Positions 18,189-27,734 of a stretch of 64,000 nucleotides of DNA are shown piece by piece. Location: the NCBI RefSeq assembly GCF_003208215.1, contig NZ_QKLW01000006.1:1-64000 (forward strand), written 5' to 3'. Below the pieces are notes generated by a model. That model made no database searches. It was not told the DNA's origin and saw only the letters and a program-made list of their open reading frames with translations. How positions within the stretch are numbered: position 1 is the stretch's first letter; each line of letters opens with the position of its first letter. Made by a program: the position numbers and the translations under genes. The DNA comes from Marinomonas alcarazii. Its GTDB lineage: Bacteria; Pseudomonadota; Gammaproteobacteria; Pseudomonadales; Marinomonadaceae.

Positions 18189-19262
18189 CTAATTTGACGA
18201 AACCGAGAAATTCGGTGTATATCCCCAAGACATGCGCTGACCGCTTTCAGCAGACTGCTCCGCCAAACAGATCAAATAAATCAACTGACAGGCTTGTTCC
18301 ATAGCAACAGGCGCCTCGCCTTTACCTAAAATGGCATCACGTAACTTAGCATAAAACGCCACATAATCACCTTGTGTTGGGTCTTCCTGAACTCGCTCGA
18401 TATCATCTTGGGAGTGCGCGACAAAACGCGTATTGCGTTGCTGAGTGGCTTGCGATGGAAAATCCGCATCCCACGGCATCTGTCCTGCTCGTAACGCTTC
18501 TTCTTGTGGGTCCAAGCCCACACATTGCCAGCTGCCCTTGGTGAATCTGGCGTTGAAGCGGCGCATTTCACCGGCCTCAAATGGCGTAGACGCTAAACGC
18601 ACTCGCTTATCATCGTACCCCAACTCAACTTCAAACCAATCATGAGTTTGGCTGCCTTCACGTAACTTATCGATACTCGCGTGCAGCCACTTTGGCGGCC
18701 CAAACAAACATAACGCCTGATCGAGAATATGCGGGCCTAAATCCCAGAAAATCCCCGAACCAATACCCGGCTCCTCACGCCAACGCGCCTGAGCCGCTGG
18801 GCGAAAGCGATCAAAGCGCGAGTCCAAATGCTTCAATGCCCCTAATTCACCACTTTCGATTAAGGCTTTAAGACGCAAAAAGTCACCATCAAAACGACGA
18901 TTCTGATACACGCAAAACACCAAACTTTTCTGTTTAGCAAGAGCACACAATGCTTCTATCTGACTTAGACTGGTCACAGACGGCTTTTCTAACAACACAT
19001 GTTTGCCGTTCTCTAATGCCTTCTTCGCCTGATCAAAATGCAACGAATTCGGCGTAGTAATCACCACCAGATCCACATCCGATGCAGCAAACACAGCTTC
19101 GGCAGACGACACCACAGACACATCAGGCAACACCGCCCTCACCTCATCCGCCTTCGAACTGCAAACATACGTCATCGTCATGTCAGGGTCATTCATCACA
19201 AAAGGCGCGTGAAACACCCGCCCAGACAAACCAAAACCAATCAAACCAACACGAATCGCCAT
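18189..19262 (-). CDS. Gfo/Idh/MocA-family oxidoreductase, YdgJ-like
   Basis: The 357-residue protein begins with an NAD(P)-binding Rossmann fold (MAIRVGLIGFGLSGRVFHAPF) and carries the family motif EKP (LLEKPSVTS) near residue 95. The C-terminal alpha/beta substrate domain contains FDRFRPAAQARWREEPGIGSGIFWDLGPHILDQAL, closely resembling E. coli YdgJ as I remember it. Such enzymes oxidise or reduce sugar or polyol-type substrates, but the substrate here is unknown. The start at 19262 is chosen because GAGGAG lies 8 bases before it; a longer frame upstream (to 19283) has no such site. It stands alone, with no carbohydrate operon around it. Confidence 0.88.
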   Translation of the reverse strand: MAIRVGLIGFGLSGRVFHAPFVMNDPDMTMTYVCSSKADEVRAVLPDVSVVSSAEAVFAASDVDLVVITTPNSLHFDQAKKALENGKHVLLEKPSVTSLSQIEALCALAKQKSLVFCVYQNRRFDGDFLRLKALIESGELGALKHLDSRFDRFRPAAQARWREEPGIGSGIFWDLGPHILDQALCLFGPPKWLHASIDKLREGSQTHDWFEVELGYDDKRVRLASTPFEAGEMRRFNARFTKGSWQCVGLDPQEEALRAGQMPWDADFPSQATQQRNTRFVAHSQDDIERVQEDPTQGDYVAFYAKLRDAILGKGEAPVAMEQACQLIYLICLAEQSAESGQRMSWGYTPNFSVSSN

Positions 19263-19430
19263 GCCACACTCCTCATCAGCCAAATACTTACAACTCTAAA
19301 TAGTTTACAACTAATTAAAAAAAAATGCTGCAATTAAAAACATTTACGCTGTTAGACCACCCAATAATGGTGAAATAGGTGGAGAACGTAGAAAGAAATG
19401 GAAACACAGAAAACAATACGACAAAGGTAA

Positions 19431-19494
19431 GCTGAGTCTTATTCCTGCTGACGCGCTGAGCCTGCGAAGCAGGCGCAAAGGAATAAGACTCAGC
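19431..19494. repeat. Nested palindrome, REP-like
   Basis: Perfect 15-bp arms (GCTGAGTCTTATTCC / GGAATAAGACTCAGC) enclose a second hairpin GCCTGC-GAA-GCAGGC at 19460-19474. It lies 19 bp beyond the uvrD stop. There is no T tract, so it does not look like an ordinary terminator; a dispersed repeat or transcript-stabilising structure is more likely. Confidence 0.65.
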
Positions 19495-19512
19495 GTCCTT
19501 GTTACCGGAGGG

Positions 19513-21726
19513 TTAAAGCACTTCCAGTTTAGCAAACGACAACACCAGCCACTTAGTGCCTTCGTCATCAAAATTGACCTGTACGCGTGCTTGTGGGCCT
19601 TGGCCTTCGTAGTTAACTACCAAGCCTTCGCCAAACACAGGGTGATTAACACGATCACCCATATTCACGGTAACTTCTGGCGCTTTGTAATTGTTCAAAG
19701 CGCTGCTGTTTTGCAGTTTATTCTTTTCAAAATTGTAATCAGGACGCTGCAAAGACACTGGACGGCTTACTTGCGAGCGTAGTCGCACTTCCTCCAAACA
19801 TTCCGGCGGTAACTCTTTGATAAAGCGTGATGGGCTGTTAAACGACTCACTACCAAACAAACGACGAGATTCCGCATAAGTAATGTATAGCTTTTCCATC
19901 GCGCGAGTAATGCCCACATAACATAAGCGGCGCTCTTCTTCGAGTCGGCCTGGTTCTTCAAAAGACATCTTGCTTGGGAAGATATTTTCTTCCACGCCCG
20001 TTAAGAACACCAATGGGAATTCTAGACCTTTCGCCGAATGCAATGTCATCAGCTGCACCGCGTCTTGGTATTCGTCCGCTTGTGCGTCACCGGCATCCAA
20101 TACCGCTTTATCCAAGAATGCCATCAACGGCGAACTAAATTCTTCGTCTTCATCGCTCCAGCTAAACCCACCAGCCGCACCAACCAACTCTTTTAAGTTC
20201 TCAATACGTGCTTCGCCTTTCTCGCCCTTTTCTTTTTCATGAAAAGGGATCAAACCCGCTTCTTCGATAATCTGCTCGAAAATATCGTTCAAGTTCAAAT
20301 CGGGTTGCTGAACCGTGGTACTCAAACCTTCGATTAGATGCAAAAACGCTTTGATTGCATTCGTTGCACGACCAGGCATTAAAGATTGGCGCACGACTTC
20401 CTGCGCGGCTTGCCACATAGAACAGCCATTATCACGTGCAATTTCACGCAAAGTGCCGATACTGCGCTCACCAATACCGCGTGGCGGTACATTGATCACA
20501 CGCTCCATCGCGCCATCGTCATTCGGATCTAGCGCCAAACGCGCGTAAGCCAAGGCATTTTTGATCTCTAGGCGGTCGTAAAATCTGTGCCCACCATAAA
20601 TTCGATAAGCAATCTGTTCCCTAACTAAGCATTCCTCAATGACACGAGACTGAGCATTGGAACGATACAGAATCGCCATATCTGTCAGCGACGTTCCCTT
20701 ATCACGCCATTGTTTAATAATGCCAATGATAAAACGTGCTTCGTCTTGTTCGTTAAATCCCGCATACAAGGAGATTGGATCGCCATCACCGCTGTCGGTC
20801 CAAAGCTCTTTCCCTAGACGGTCATCGTTGTTTTTGATTAAACCGTTGGCGGCGTTCAAAATATGACCGGTTGAACGATAGTTTTGCTCCAAACGGATAG
20901 TGCCAACGTCTTTAAAATCTTTGGTGAAGTTTTGGATATTTTCAATTTTTGCACCGCGCCAGCCATAAATAGACTGATCATCATCACCCACAGCAGTAAT
21001 TGTCCCTTCGCTGCCCACCATGAGGCGCAACCAAGCGTATTGAATCGTGTTGGTATCTTGAAACTCGTCCACCAGCACGTGGCGAAAGCGGTCTTGATAA
21101 TGACGCAATAACGCTGGCGTGCTGAGCATCAATTCATGAGCACGCAACAGCAATTCGCCAAAGTCCAATAACCCACCACGTTCACAAGCTTCCTCATAAT
21201 GGTAATACAACTCGCGCATACCTTTGGAGAAAGGGTCATGACTGTCTGGCACGTGAGCGGCACGACGGCCTTCGTCTTTTTGCCCGTTAATAAACCAAGA
21301 CACTTGCTTGGGTGGCCAGCGCGTATCGTCGATATTAAGTTCTCGCATGATACGCTTGATTAATCGCAGCTGGTCGTCACTGTCCATTATCTGGAAGTTT
21401 TCTTTTAGGCCAGCATCACGCCAGTGGGCTCGCAATAAGCGATGCGCTAGGCCGTGAAACGTACCAACCCACATGCCTTGCGGAGGTACCCCCACCAGCT
21501 GTTCTATACGACCTTGCATCTCACGTGCGGCTTTGTTGGTAAAAGTCACCGCCATCAGGCTATAAGGTGACAACTCATAAGCATGCATTAACCATGCGAT
21601 ACGGTGCACCAAGACTCGGGTTTTACCTGATCCCGCTCCAGCCAGAACAAGGCTATTCTGCAAAGGTGCGGCAACGGCTTCACGCTGCTTGTCATTGAGT
21701 GAATCGAGGATAAAAGAAACGTCCAT
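19513..21726 (-). CDS. uvrD: DNA helicase II (UvrD)
   Basis: The 737-residue superfamily 1 3'-5' helicase acts in nucleotide excision repair and mismatch repair. Its N-terminus (MDVSFILDSLNDKQREAVAAP) closely parallels E. coli UvrD. Helicase motifs are visible in order: I LAGAGSGKTRV, Ia FTNKAAREM, II VDEFQDTN, III DDDQSIYGWRGA, IV LEQNYRS, V TLHSAKGLEFPLVF, VI VGITRAMEKLYI. A short C-terminal Tudor-like piece follows (NMGDRVNHPVFGEGLVV). It appears to be a single-gene unit, as usual. Confidence 0.97.
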   Translation of the reverse strand: MDVSFILDSLNDKQREAVAAPLQNSLVLAGAGSGKTRVLVHRIAWLMHAYELSPYSLMAVTFTNKAAREMQGRIEQLVGVPPQGMWVGTFHGLAHRLLRAHWRDAGLKENFQIMDSDDQLRLIKRIMRELNIDDTRWPPKQVSWFINGQKDEGRRAAHVPDSHDPFSKGMRELYYHYEEACERGGLLDFGELLLRAHELMLSTPALLRHYQDRFRHVLVDEFQDTNTIQYAWLRLMVGSEGTITAVGDDDQSIYGWRGAKIENIQNFTKDFKDVGTIRLEQNYRSTGHILNAANGLIKNNDDRLGKELWTDSGDGDPISLYAGFNEQDEARFIIGIIKQWRDKGTSLTDMAILYRSNAQSRVIEECLVREQIAYRIYGGHRFYDRLEIKNALAYARLALDPNDDGAMERVINVPPRGIGERSIGTLREIARDNGCSMWQAAQEVVRQSLMPGRATNAIKAFLHLIEGLSTTVQQPDLNLNDIFEQIIEEAGLIPFHEKEKGEKGEARIENLKELVGAAGGFSWSDEDEEFSSPLMAFLDKAVLDAGDAQADEYQDAVQLMTLHSAKGLEFPLVFLTGVEENIFPSKMSFEEPGRLEEERRLCYVGITRAMEKLYITYAESRRLFGSESFNSPSRFIKELPPECLEEVRLRSQVSRPVSLQRPDYNFEKNKLQNSSALNNYKAPEVTVNMGDRVNHPVFGEGLVVNYEGQGPQARVQVNFDDEGTKWLVLSFAKLEVL

Positions 21727-21912
21727 TGCATTCCGCCATGATTAATTAATAATTTTGTCACAAAAAACTCGTAAAAATAGATTGATTTTTAATCAGTTTG
21801 AGTTTTTTATTAACTTGAAAAATGTGTTATCTGTCTATTCTGACTTTTTTTAACAGTCGATGACAGTGATCTGTGTATTTCAATGTCGTCGAACGTCCAA
21901 AAGGGTATAACG

Positions 21913-22107
21913 ATGAGCGATTTTGCTGAAACATTAACTGAAGTAAAAACCGACATAATGCATGCTTCCATTAGCTTGGATAACGAAACAAAAGAACGGA
22001 ATCAAAAGGAAGACGCTGCGCGTATGTTAAAAGCCAGACGCGCAATTGAACAGCATTTAGAAGAAAAACGCCTGCATAAGGATATCTCAAACGGTTGGGA
22101 CGATTAA
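21913..22107 (+). CDS. Small conserved charged protein, possibly PA3496 family
   Basis: This 64-residue protein is helical and highly charged (KTDIMHASISLDNETKERNQKEDAARMLKARRAIEQHLEEKRLHKDISNGWDD). The segment ARRAIEQHLEEKRL resembles the small PA3496-type proteins of pseudomonads, recalled from memory. The ATG at 21913 follows AAGGG at a suitable distance; an in-frame ATG at 21883 is less likely. It has no membrane segment or known domain. It lies alone between uvrD and the aminotransferase gene. Confidence 0.6.
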   Translation: MSDFAETLTEVKTDIMHASISLDNETKERNQKEDAARMLKARRAIEQHLEEKRLHKDISNGWDD

Positions 22108-22149
22108 TTTTCATTCCCCTATCGGTCTGAGACAAACAGCAAGCAAACC

Positions 22150-22172
22150 AGACCTAACATCATGTTAGGTCT
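22150..22172 (+). terminator. Hairpin after the small charged protein
   Basis: AGACCTAACA and TGTTAGGTCT form a perfect 10-bp stem with a TCA loop. Only a weak T-rich tail follows (TAGGGCTTTATTA), so it is a possible terminator. Confidence 0.45.
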
Positions 22173-22351
22173 TAGGGCTTTATTACATCAAAAAAAGTAA
22201 TCACCTTTGATACGACCATTTCTTACGCTAATTCCTTCCCCTTTTGCTCCAACTTATGGCGGTTAGCCCCGTCTTGGAGTACCATACAGTCTGATTTTTA
22301 TATCTTCTAATCCATAATAAAAAAAGACAATAACCCTTTTGGGGAGTTACC

Positions 22352-23548
22352 ATGTTTGAACATATCCAAGCTGCTCCTGCAGACCCAATTCTTGGTCTAA
22401 ACGACGCTTATAAAAATGATTCCAATCCCAATAAGATCAACTTGGGCGTTGGCGTATACAAAGACGAACAAGGCAATACACCAATTTTGAAGGCCGTAAA
22501 ACAAGCCGAAGAACGCTTGTTGGCTCGAGAAACAACCAAAAGTTACCTCAGCATCGAAGGCGCACCCGCTTATCGATCCGCAGTGCAAGCGCTTTTATTT
22601 GGTAAAGATCATCCTATTATTGCCAAACAACTTGCTCAAACAGCCCATACTCCCGGCGGCACAGGTGCATTACGTGTCGCAGCAGAATTCATTAAGAAAC
22701 ATCTACCAGAAGCCACAATTTGGGTCAGTAACCCAACTTGGGCAAATCATCAGTCTGTTTTCCAATCCGTTGGATTAGAAGTCGGCAGCTACGCTTATTA
22801 TGATGCTGATAGCAAATCCTTAGACTTTGAAGCCATGCTTGCCAGCTTGTCTCAAATACCTGAAGGCGATGTTGTCCTATTCCACGGTTGTTGCCACAAT
22901 CCAACAGGCATAGATCCAACACCAGAGCAGTGGTATCAGCTTGCTAAGCTTTGCAGCAAACAAGGCTTCTTGCCATTGTTCGACTTCGCCTATCAAGGTT
23001 TTGGCCAAGGCTTACAAGAAGACGCTCAAGGTTTGCGTACTTTCTTGGAGCATGTTCCAGAAATGCTAATAGCTAGTTCGTTCTCTAAAAACTTCGGTTT
23101 GTACAACGAACGTGTCGGCGCTCTTACTATTCTGTGTGAAACAGCAGAACAAGCGGAAGCCACCTTTACGCAAGTAAAACGCTGTATTCGTACCAATTAC
23201 TCCAACCCGCCTTCTCATGGCTCTGCGGTTGTTGCTGAAATTCTAAATGATGCTGAACTGTTCGCATTATGGGAAAGCGAAGTTAAAGCGATGCGTACTC
23301 GTATTCACGAAATGCGCAGCTTGTTCGTAAATACCTTACGCGCCAAAGGCGTTAGCCAAGATTTCTCGTTCATTTCTCAACAACAGGGTATGTTCTCTTT
23401 TTCTGGTCTTAACCCAGATCAAGTGGCTCAACTGCGTAAAGAGTTCGGGATTTATATCGTGGGTTCTGGACGCATCAGTGTTGCTGGTATGACTCACGAC
23501 AACATGGAACCTTTGTGCGATGCGATTGCAGCCATATTAAAAGGCTGA
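22352..23548 (+). CDS. Aspartate / aromatic amino acid aminotransferase (class I)
   Basis: The 398-residue PLP enzyme begins [20 protein letters not shown], as AspC and TyrB do. It shows [17 protein letters not shown], the NPTG-type motif [14 protein letters not shown], the Schiff-base lysine in [15 protein letters not shown], and the carboxylate-binding arginine near the C-terminus ([10 protein letters not shown]). It transfers amino groups between aspartate or aromatic amino acids and 2-oxoglutarate. The AspC and TyrB specificities cannot be separated reliably by eye. GGGGAG precedes the ATG. Confidence 0.92.
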   Translation: MFEHIQAAPADPILGLNDAYKNDSNPNKINLGVGVYKDEQGNTPILKAVKQAEERLLARETTKSYLSIEGAPAYRSAVQALLFGKDHPIIAKQLAQTAHTPGGTGALRVAAEFIKKHLPEATIWVSNPTWANHQSVFQSVGLEVGSYAYYDADSKSLDFEAMLASLSQIPEGDVVLFHGCCHNPTGIDPTPEQWYQLAKLCSKQGFLPLFDFAYQGFGQGLQEDAQGLRTFLEHVPEMLIASSFSKNFGLYNERVGALTILCETAEQAEATFTQVKRCIRTNYSNPPSHGSAVVAEILNDAELFALWESEVKAMRTRIHEMRSLFVNTLRAKGVSQDFSFISQQQGMFSFSGLNPDQVAQLRKEFGIYIVGSGRISVAGMTHDNMEPLCDAIAAILKG

Positions 23549-23570
23549 TCTCTGATTAATGCACGGTATA

Positions 23571-23607
23571 AACGGCTGCAGTTAACAACCTTGTAGCCGT
23601 TTTTTTA
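23571..23607 (+). terminator. Terminator after the aminotransferase gene
   Basis: AACGGCTGCA pairs with TTGTAGCCGTT (one G-T pair), followed by seven T. Confidence 0.85.
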
Positions 23608-23688
23608 TGTCTGCCATTTCTAGCAGTTGTGTAATCACTAAAAAGCCTGCTACTTTATACAGCTCGTTTTTCCGATAGAGATTTCTCA

Positions 23689-24312
23689 ATGACTGCCACA
23701 CTTATTTACTGCTACGACCCGATGTGCAGCTGGTGTTGGGGTTTTCGACCAACCTGGACCAAGCTACAAAAAGCCTTGCAACCGTTAATCGATCAAGATC
23801 AATTAACCATTCAACCTATGCTTGGCGGTCTTGCCGTTGATTCAGATATTGCCATGCCAAATGATATGAAGACCAAGCTAGAAGCGACATGGAAAAACAT
23901 ACAAGCCACTTTAGGCACTGAATTCAATTTTGATTTTTGGCGGACAACAACGCCACGTCGTTCAACTTACCCAGCCTGTCGAGCCTGTTATGTGGCAAGA
24001 GACACAGGGTTAGAAGAAGAGATGTATCACGCCATCCAAGAGGCGTATTACCTAAATGCCAAAAACCCGTCAGATCTAGATACGCTTATTGAGTGCGCAG
24101 AGCACATAGGCATGAACCCAGACGGTTTCCAAAAGAGCATGCAACATGTTAAAAATCAGCGTTTGCTAGAAGAAGAAATAGACCAAGCACGACACCTTGG
24201 ACTGAACTCTTTCCCTTCTTTAGCTTTGCTTATAGGCGATAAACTGACACTGATTCCGCTGGATTATAAAGATCACAACAGCATGCTAGAAAGCATAAAA
24301 AAGGCGCTCTAA
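23689..24312 (+). CDS. DsbA-family / FrnE-like thioredoxin-fold protein
   Basis: The 207-residue protein opens with a beta strand and the active-site-like motif CSWC (YDPMCSWCWGFRPTW) near residue 12, then a helical insertion and a cis-Pro loop (LNSFPSLALLIGDK). No signal peptide is visible, so it is probably cytoplasmic, like other FrnE/HCCA-type members. It is likely a thiol-disulfide oxidoreductase or a glutathione-dependent enzyme of unknown substrate. Its stop lies inside a terminator shared with the convergent MocR gene. Confidence 0.82.
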   Translation: MTATLIYCYDPMCSWCWGFRPTWTKLQKALQPLIDQDQLTIQPMLGGLAVDSDIAMPNDMKTKLEATWKNIQATLGTEFNFDFWRTTTPRRSTYPACRACYVARDTGLEEEMYHAIQEAYYLNAKNPSDLDTLIECAEHIGMNPDGFQKSMQHVKNQRLLEEEIDQARHLGLNSFPSLALLIGDKLTLIPLDYKDHNSMLESIKKAL

Positions 24313-24325
24313 AAGCGCCTTTTTA
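24297..24325. terminator. Bidirectional terminator overlapping the DsbA-like stop codon
   Basis: AAAAAGGCGCT and AGCGCCTTTTT surround CTAA in a symmetric A/T-flanked hairpin between convergent genes. The left arm contains the last codons of the upstream gene. Confidence 0.87.
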
Positions 24326-24346
24326 ATTATCTCTCTTTAATAACGA

Positions 24347-25912
24347 TTAACCAAAATCGTGATTAATTAAATCCAACATAGGATTATAAAGCGGCTCGCT
24401 GGTTGTGTGACGAGATTTTTTCTCTTCATCCCCTGACGGTGCTAAGTCACTTTCTATAGAATCAACAAGTTCTTCTGTTTGCTCGCTTTCAGCAATAGGC
24501 TCAGACGCAGTTTGTTGAGGTTCCTCGGGAGTATCTTCAACCATAATCTCTTCAATGGGCGCTGACTCAACGTCATCAACCACCAAATGCTCTGCCAAGG
24601 CTTTTGCTAGAGGCTCAACATCGTCCAACGTCACGTTGACCGCCAACCAGTTGCTCGCATCCGCTTCATGACTCACCAAGGCTCCAGGCACAATAGCGTG
24701 ACGGAAGCTAGCGAGTAATGCCGTCATGCTGGCAACGTCTAAGGGTTTTGACATCCGCATCCAAAGAAACATACCACCTTTACTAGCCGCAAAGCTGACT
24801 TTATCACCAAGGCGCGTTTCTAAGTGCGCTTTAACACGTTCAGAATTGGCCCAAACATCTCGAGCACGCTTCGTTAATGAACGCTTACTGTTTGGCTGTA
24901 ATGCATCACTTAATGCCACTTGCTGGGCATCGCTCAACGCCATATCAGCGCCTAAAAAAGCTCCTTCTAGCAAAGCTTGATGCTTACCCGGTAAGCACCA
25001 ACTAGCAGAACGACCTACACCTTTTGATTCCACACCACCTATGTAAACAATATGGTCAGACGAATCCAATGATTTATAGGTCATTGTGGAGCCTGCGCGA
25101 TACGCCAAATGGGAACACAAATCCCATTCAATCACCGGCAGCTTAGTTTCTTCGATAATCGCCAGCCAACGACGCAAACTCAAATTACTTACCAACTGAC
25201 CAGCAGGAAAGGAAAACTGCCCCGGCAAGACAATCAGACGAATGGGTTTGTCGCGTAAACAACGAATAGCCAAATCAAGGTCAACACCGCGCTCACCAGC
25301 CGTAAGAGCAATAACCTTGCGTCCTAAGCTCTGCAACGTAGTGGTAATTCTAGGGTCGCAAGGTGTTAACACCAACACACTATCGCCACGCTGAGTAAGC
25401 GTTTGCACGCTTTGAGTAAACATAGCCAAAGGCGAATACCCTAGCCAAAGATGAGAAGCATGAGTTTTGATACCCAGCCCTTTTAAATGCTCACTGACCG
25501 CTTCACGAGCCGCCAAATGGCCCTTTCCTAATACAGGAAGTCGGTCTTCTTCTTGGCGTGATACCGAACTTAAAAACGTCTCGCTTTGATCCACTAAAGC
25601 ACCACGGTGCGCAAGGCATGACCAAGCAGGCTTGGTGCCATCATTGGTTAATTCTCGAAGGGAATCACCAGCCAGCAACAGCGCTGGCTTTGATTCACTG
25701 CGATGACAAACAAAGTAGCCAGACTTTGGACGAGATTCAATCCAGCCCTCTTCGCTTAGTAATTCATAACCATGAATGACTGTGTTTAAACTCAGACCCA
25801 ATTGTTTCGATAAAGCACGTAGTGATGGCATTTTATCACCGGGCACGATGGCCTCTTGCGACATCTGATCGAAGAACCAATCCACCACACCTTTATATAA
25901 AAAATCCGCCAC
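24347..25912 (-). CDS. MocR-type regulator (GntR winged helix + aminotransferase-like domain)
   Basis: The 521-residue protein has a GntR winged helix at residues 1-75 (PGDKMPSLRALSKQLGLSLNTVIHGYELL, SRPKSGYFVCHR) joined to a fold-type I aminotransferase-like domain. The expected PLP lysine may be in GGVESKGVGRSASW. MocR regulators use PLP chemistry as an effector sensor, often for vitamin B6, GABA or amino acid genes. The C-terminal ~75 residues are an unusual acidic, low-complexity tail (VEDTPEEPQQTASEPIAESEQ and on) beyond the normal family length. The divergent neighbour is csdA, but no target is evident. Confidence 0.87.
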   Translation of the reverse strand: MADFLYKGVVDWFFDQMSQEAIVPGDKMPSLRALSKQLGLSLNTVIHGYELLSEEGWIESRPKSGYFVCHRSESKPALLLAGDSLRELTNDGTKPAWSCLAHRGALVDQSETFLSSVSRQEEDRLPVLGKGHLAAREAVSEHLKGLGIKTHASHLWLGYSPLAMFTQSVQTLTQRGDSVLVLTPCDPRITTTLQSLGRKVIALTAGERGVDLDLAIRCLRDKPIRLIVLPGQFSFPAGQLVSNLSLRRWLAIIEETKLPVIEWDLCSHLAYRAGSTMTYKSLDSSDHIVYIGGVESKGVGRSASWCLPGKHQALLEGAFLGADMALSDAQQVALSDALQPNSKRSLTKRARDVWANSERVKAHLETRLGDKVSFAASKGGMFLWMRMSKPLDVASMTALLASFRHAIVPGALVSHEADASNWLAVNVTLDDVEPLAKALAEHLVVDDVESAPIEEIMVEDTPEEPQQTASEPIAESEQTEELVDSIESDLAPSGDEEKKSRHTTSEPLYNPMLDLINHDFG

Positions 25913-26120
25913 CGCTTTGTACCTTCTCTAGTTTGTCATCTAGTATCTGTTATCAATCATTATAGCTGTCTCAAAAAAACGCAAGTAAAAGCCCAATAAT
26001 TCACGATTTTGATGGGAGTTAAGGTACAATTTCACTGGTTTAAGGCCAATTTAGTGGTTTTTTAACTCAGTACTAACCATGAAAAATGGCCCCCTTGTTC
26101 AAACAAATAGTAGAGTATCC

Positions 26121-27338
26121 ATGGCTTTTGACCCTTCCTCGCTTCGTCACCTCTTTCCAATTTTGGCGCAGACAGCCTATGGTCATCCATTAACGTATTT
26201 GGATAATGCGGCGACGACGCAAAAGCCATTACCTGTATTGAACGCGCTTCAGGACTATTACCGGAGCTTCAATGCCAACGTTCATCGTGGTGCGCATTTC
26301 CTAAGCGATAGAGCTACAAACCGTTTTGAGCAAGCCAGAGAAACGGTCGCAAGCTTTATCAATGCCCCAGAGCAAAGCCATGTAATTTGGACAAAAGGCG
26401 CAACAGAAGCCATCAACACCGTTGCTTTAGGTTTAGAGCACTTGCTCGAAAAAGGCGATGAAATCCTCATTACCAGTTTAGAGCATCACGCCAACTTAGT
26501 ACCTTGGCAACAATTAGCCTTTCGTACTGGCGCACGCTTACGCGTGCTACCACTAACCTCCAACGGCGAGTGGGAACCAGAATTCCGCCACTACTTCACC
26601 GATCGCACACGCATTTTTGCCGCGACGCAAATTTCCAATGCCATCGGCACCAGCACACCGCTGCAAATCATGCTGGATCATGCCAAGCAGCAAGGCGCCT
26701 TTACCCTTGTCGATGGCGCTCAAGCCGTGGCGCATTATCCTATTGATGTACAAACGCTAGGTTGCGACTTCTATGTTTTTTCTGGCCACAAGATGTACGG
26801 ACCCACAGGGATTGGCGTCTTATACGGAAAAAGCCACGCTTTGGAAGTATTAATGCCCTACCAAACTGGCGGAGAAATGGTGCGTCATGTCTCATACCAA
26901 GCGACAGAGTTCAATGTTTTGCCTTATCGCTTGGAAGCTGGAACACCCAATATTGAAGGCGTTATTGGCTTAGCGGCAGCCTGTGATTTTCTTAGCGCGC
27001 AGGATCGTCTCGCCTTGCTAACTTGGGAACAATCCCTCGCCTCGCATGTCTATTCGCGTCTTCACAAAGAAGGTGGCATCGAGATTTATTCCCCTGAAAA
27101 AGGTACAACTTTGGTTTCCTTAAGTGTACCCAATATTCATACTTTGGATTTAAATGCTTACCTAGATAGCCAAGGTGTCGCTGTTCGTGCAGGCAGCCAC
27201 TGTGCCCATCCATTAATGGCACAACTTGGCGTTGCTGGAACCTTACGTGCCTCCTTCGCCTGCTACAACACCATGGAAGAAGCGAATCGTTTCTGTGACG
27301 TACTGCTAGAAGCCATTGATTTATTAAGTGATGAGTAA
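26121..27338 (+). CDS. csdA: Cysteine desulfurase (CsdA/SufS group)
   Basis: The 405-residue PLP enzyme removes sulfur from cysteine as a persulfide on its own cysteine. Visible features: YLDNAATTQKP, HRGAHFLS, SLEHHANLVPW, the PLP lysine in FSGHKMYGPTGIGVLYG, and the active-site Cys in RAGSHCAHPLM. The cysteine sits in the short type II loop. The start at 26121 gives the family length; an in-frame ATG at 26079 adds 14 unconserved residues. A SufE-type partner follows seven bases later and tcdA lies nearby, the same trio as csdA-csdE-tcdA in E. coli, which favours the CsdA name over SufS. Confidence 0.9.
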   Translation: MAFDPSSLRHLFPILAQTAYGHPLTYLDNAATTQKPLPVLNALQDYYRSFNANVHRGAHFLSDRATNRFEQARETVASFINAPEQSHVIWTKGATEAINTVALGLEHLLEKGDEILITSLEHHANLVPWQQLAFRTGARLRVLPLTSNGEWEPEFRHYFTDRTRIFAATQISNAIGTSTPLQIMLDHAKQQGAFTLVDGAQAVAHYPIDVQTLGCDFYVFSGHKMYGPTGIGVLYGKSHALEVLMPYQTGGEMVRHVSYQATEFNVLPYRLEAGTPNIEGVIGLAAACDFLSAQDRLALLTWEQSLASHVYSRLHKEGGIEIYSPEKGTTLVSLSVPNIHTLDLNAYLDSQGVAVRAGSHCAHPLMAQLGVAGTLRASFACYNTMEEANRFCDVLLEAIDLLSDE

Positions 27339-27344
27339 CACGCA

Positions 27345-27734
27345 ATGACAGACACTTTAAGCATCAAAGCCCAACTACAAACTTGCCGTAGCAAAGAAGA
27401 AACCTTCAAAACCTTGGTGACATTGAGCAAAACACTCCCAAGACTGACAGCTGAAGAAAAAACGGAAGACAACAAAATAAAAGGCTGCGAAAGCGCAGTT
27501 TGGCTCATAATTGAAGAAAGCCATGGCATACGCCACTTCAAAGCCGACAGCGATGCCAAACTCATGCGCGGAGTATTAGTCGCTATATTGAGCTTGGTCG
27601 AAGGGAAAACTCTCACAGACATCCAACAAATGGATCTAAAAGCAGAGCTAGCCGAGCTTAATCTATCAAGCTACTTAACCAGCTCTAGAACCAATGGGGT
27701 GTTGGCGATTTTGGGCAAGATAGCATCAAACTAA
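27345..27734 (+). CDS. csdE: SufE-family sulfur acceptor CsdE
   Basis: The 129-residue protein has the SufE/CsdE fold with the acceptor cysteine in KIKGCESAVWL near residue 48 and the C-terminal helix SSRTNGVLAILGKI. It accepts persulfide sulfur from the desulfurase encoded immediately upstream and passes it on; in E. coli CsdE interacts with TcdA (CsdL). It is in one operon with csdA. Its last four bases overlap the end of the convergent DCC-family gene. Confidence 0.9.
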   Translation: MTDTLSIKAQLQTCRSKEETFKTLVTLSKTLPRLTAEEKTEDNKIKGCESAVWLIIEESHGIRHFKADSDAKLMRGVLVAILSLVEGKTLTDIQQMDLKAELAELNLSSYLTSSRTNGVLAILGKIASN

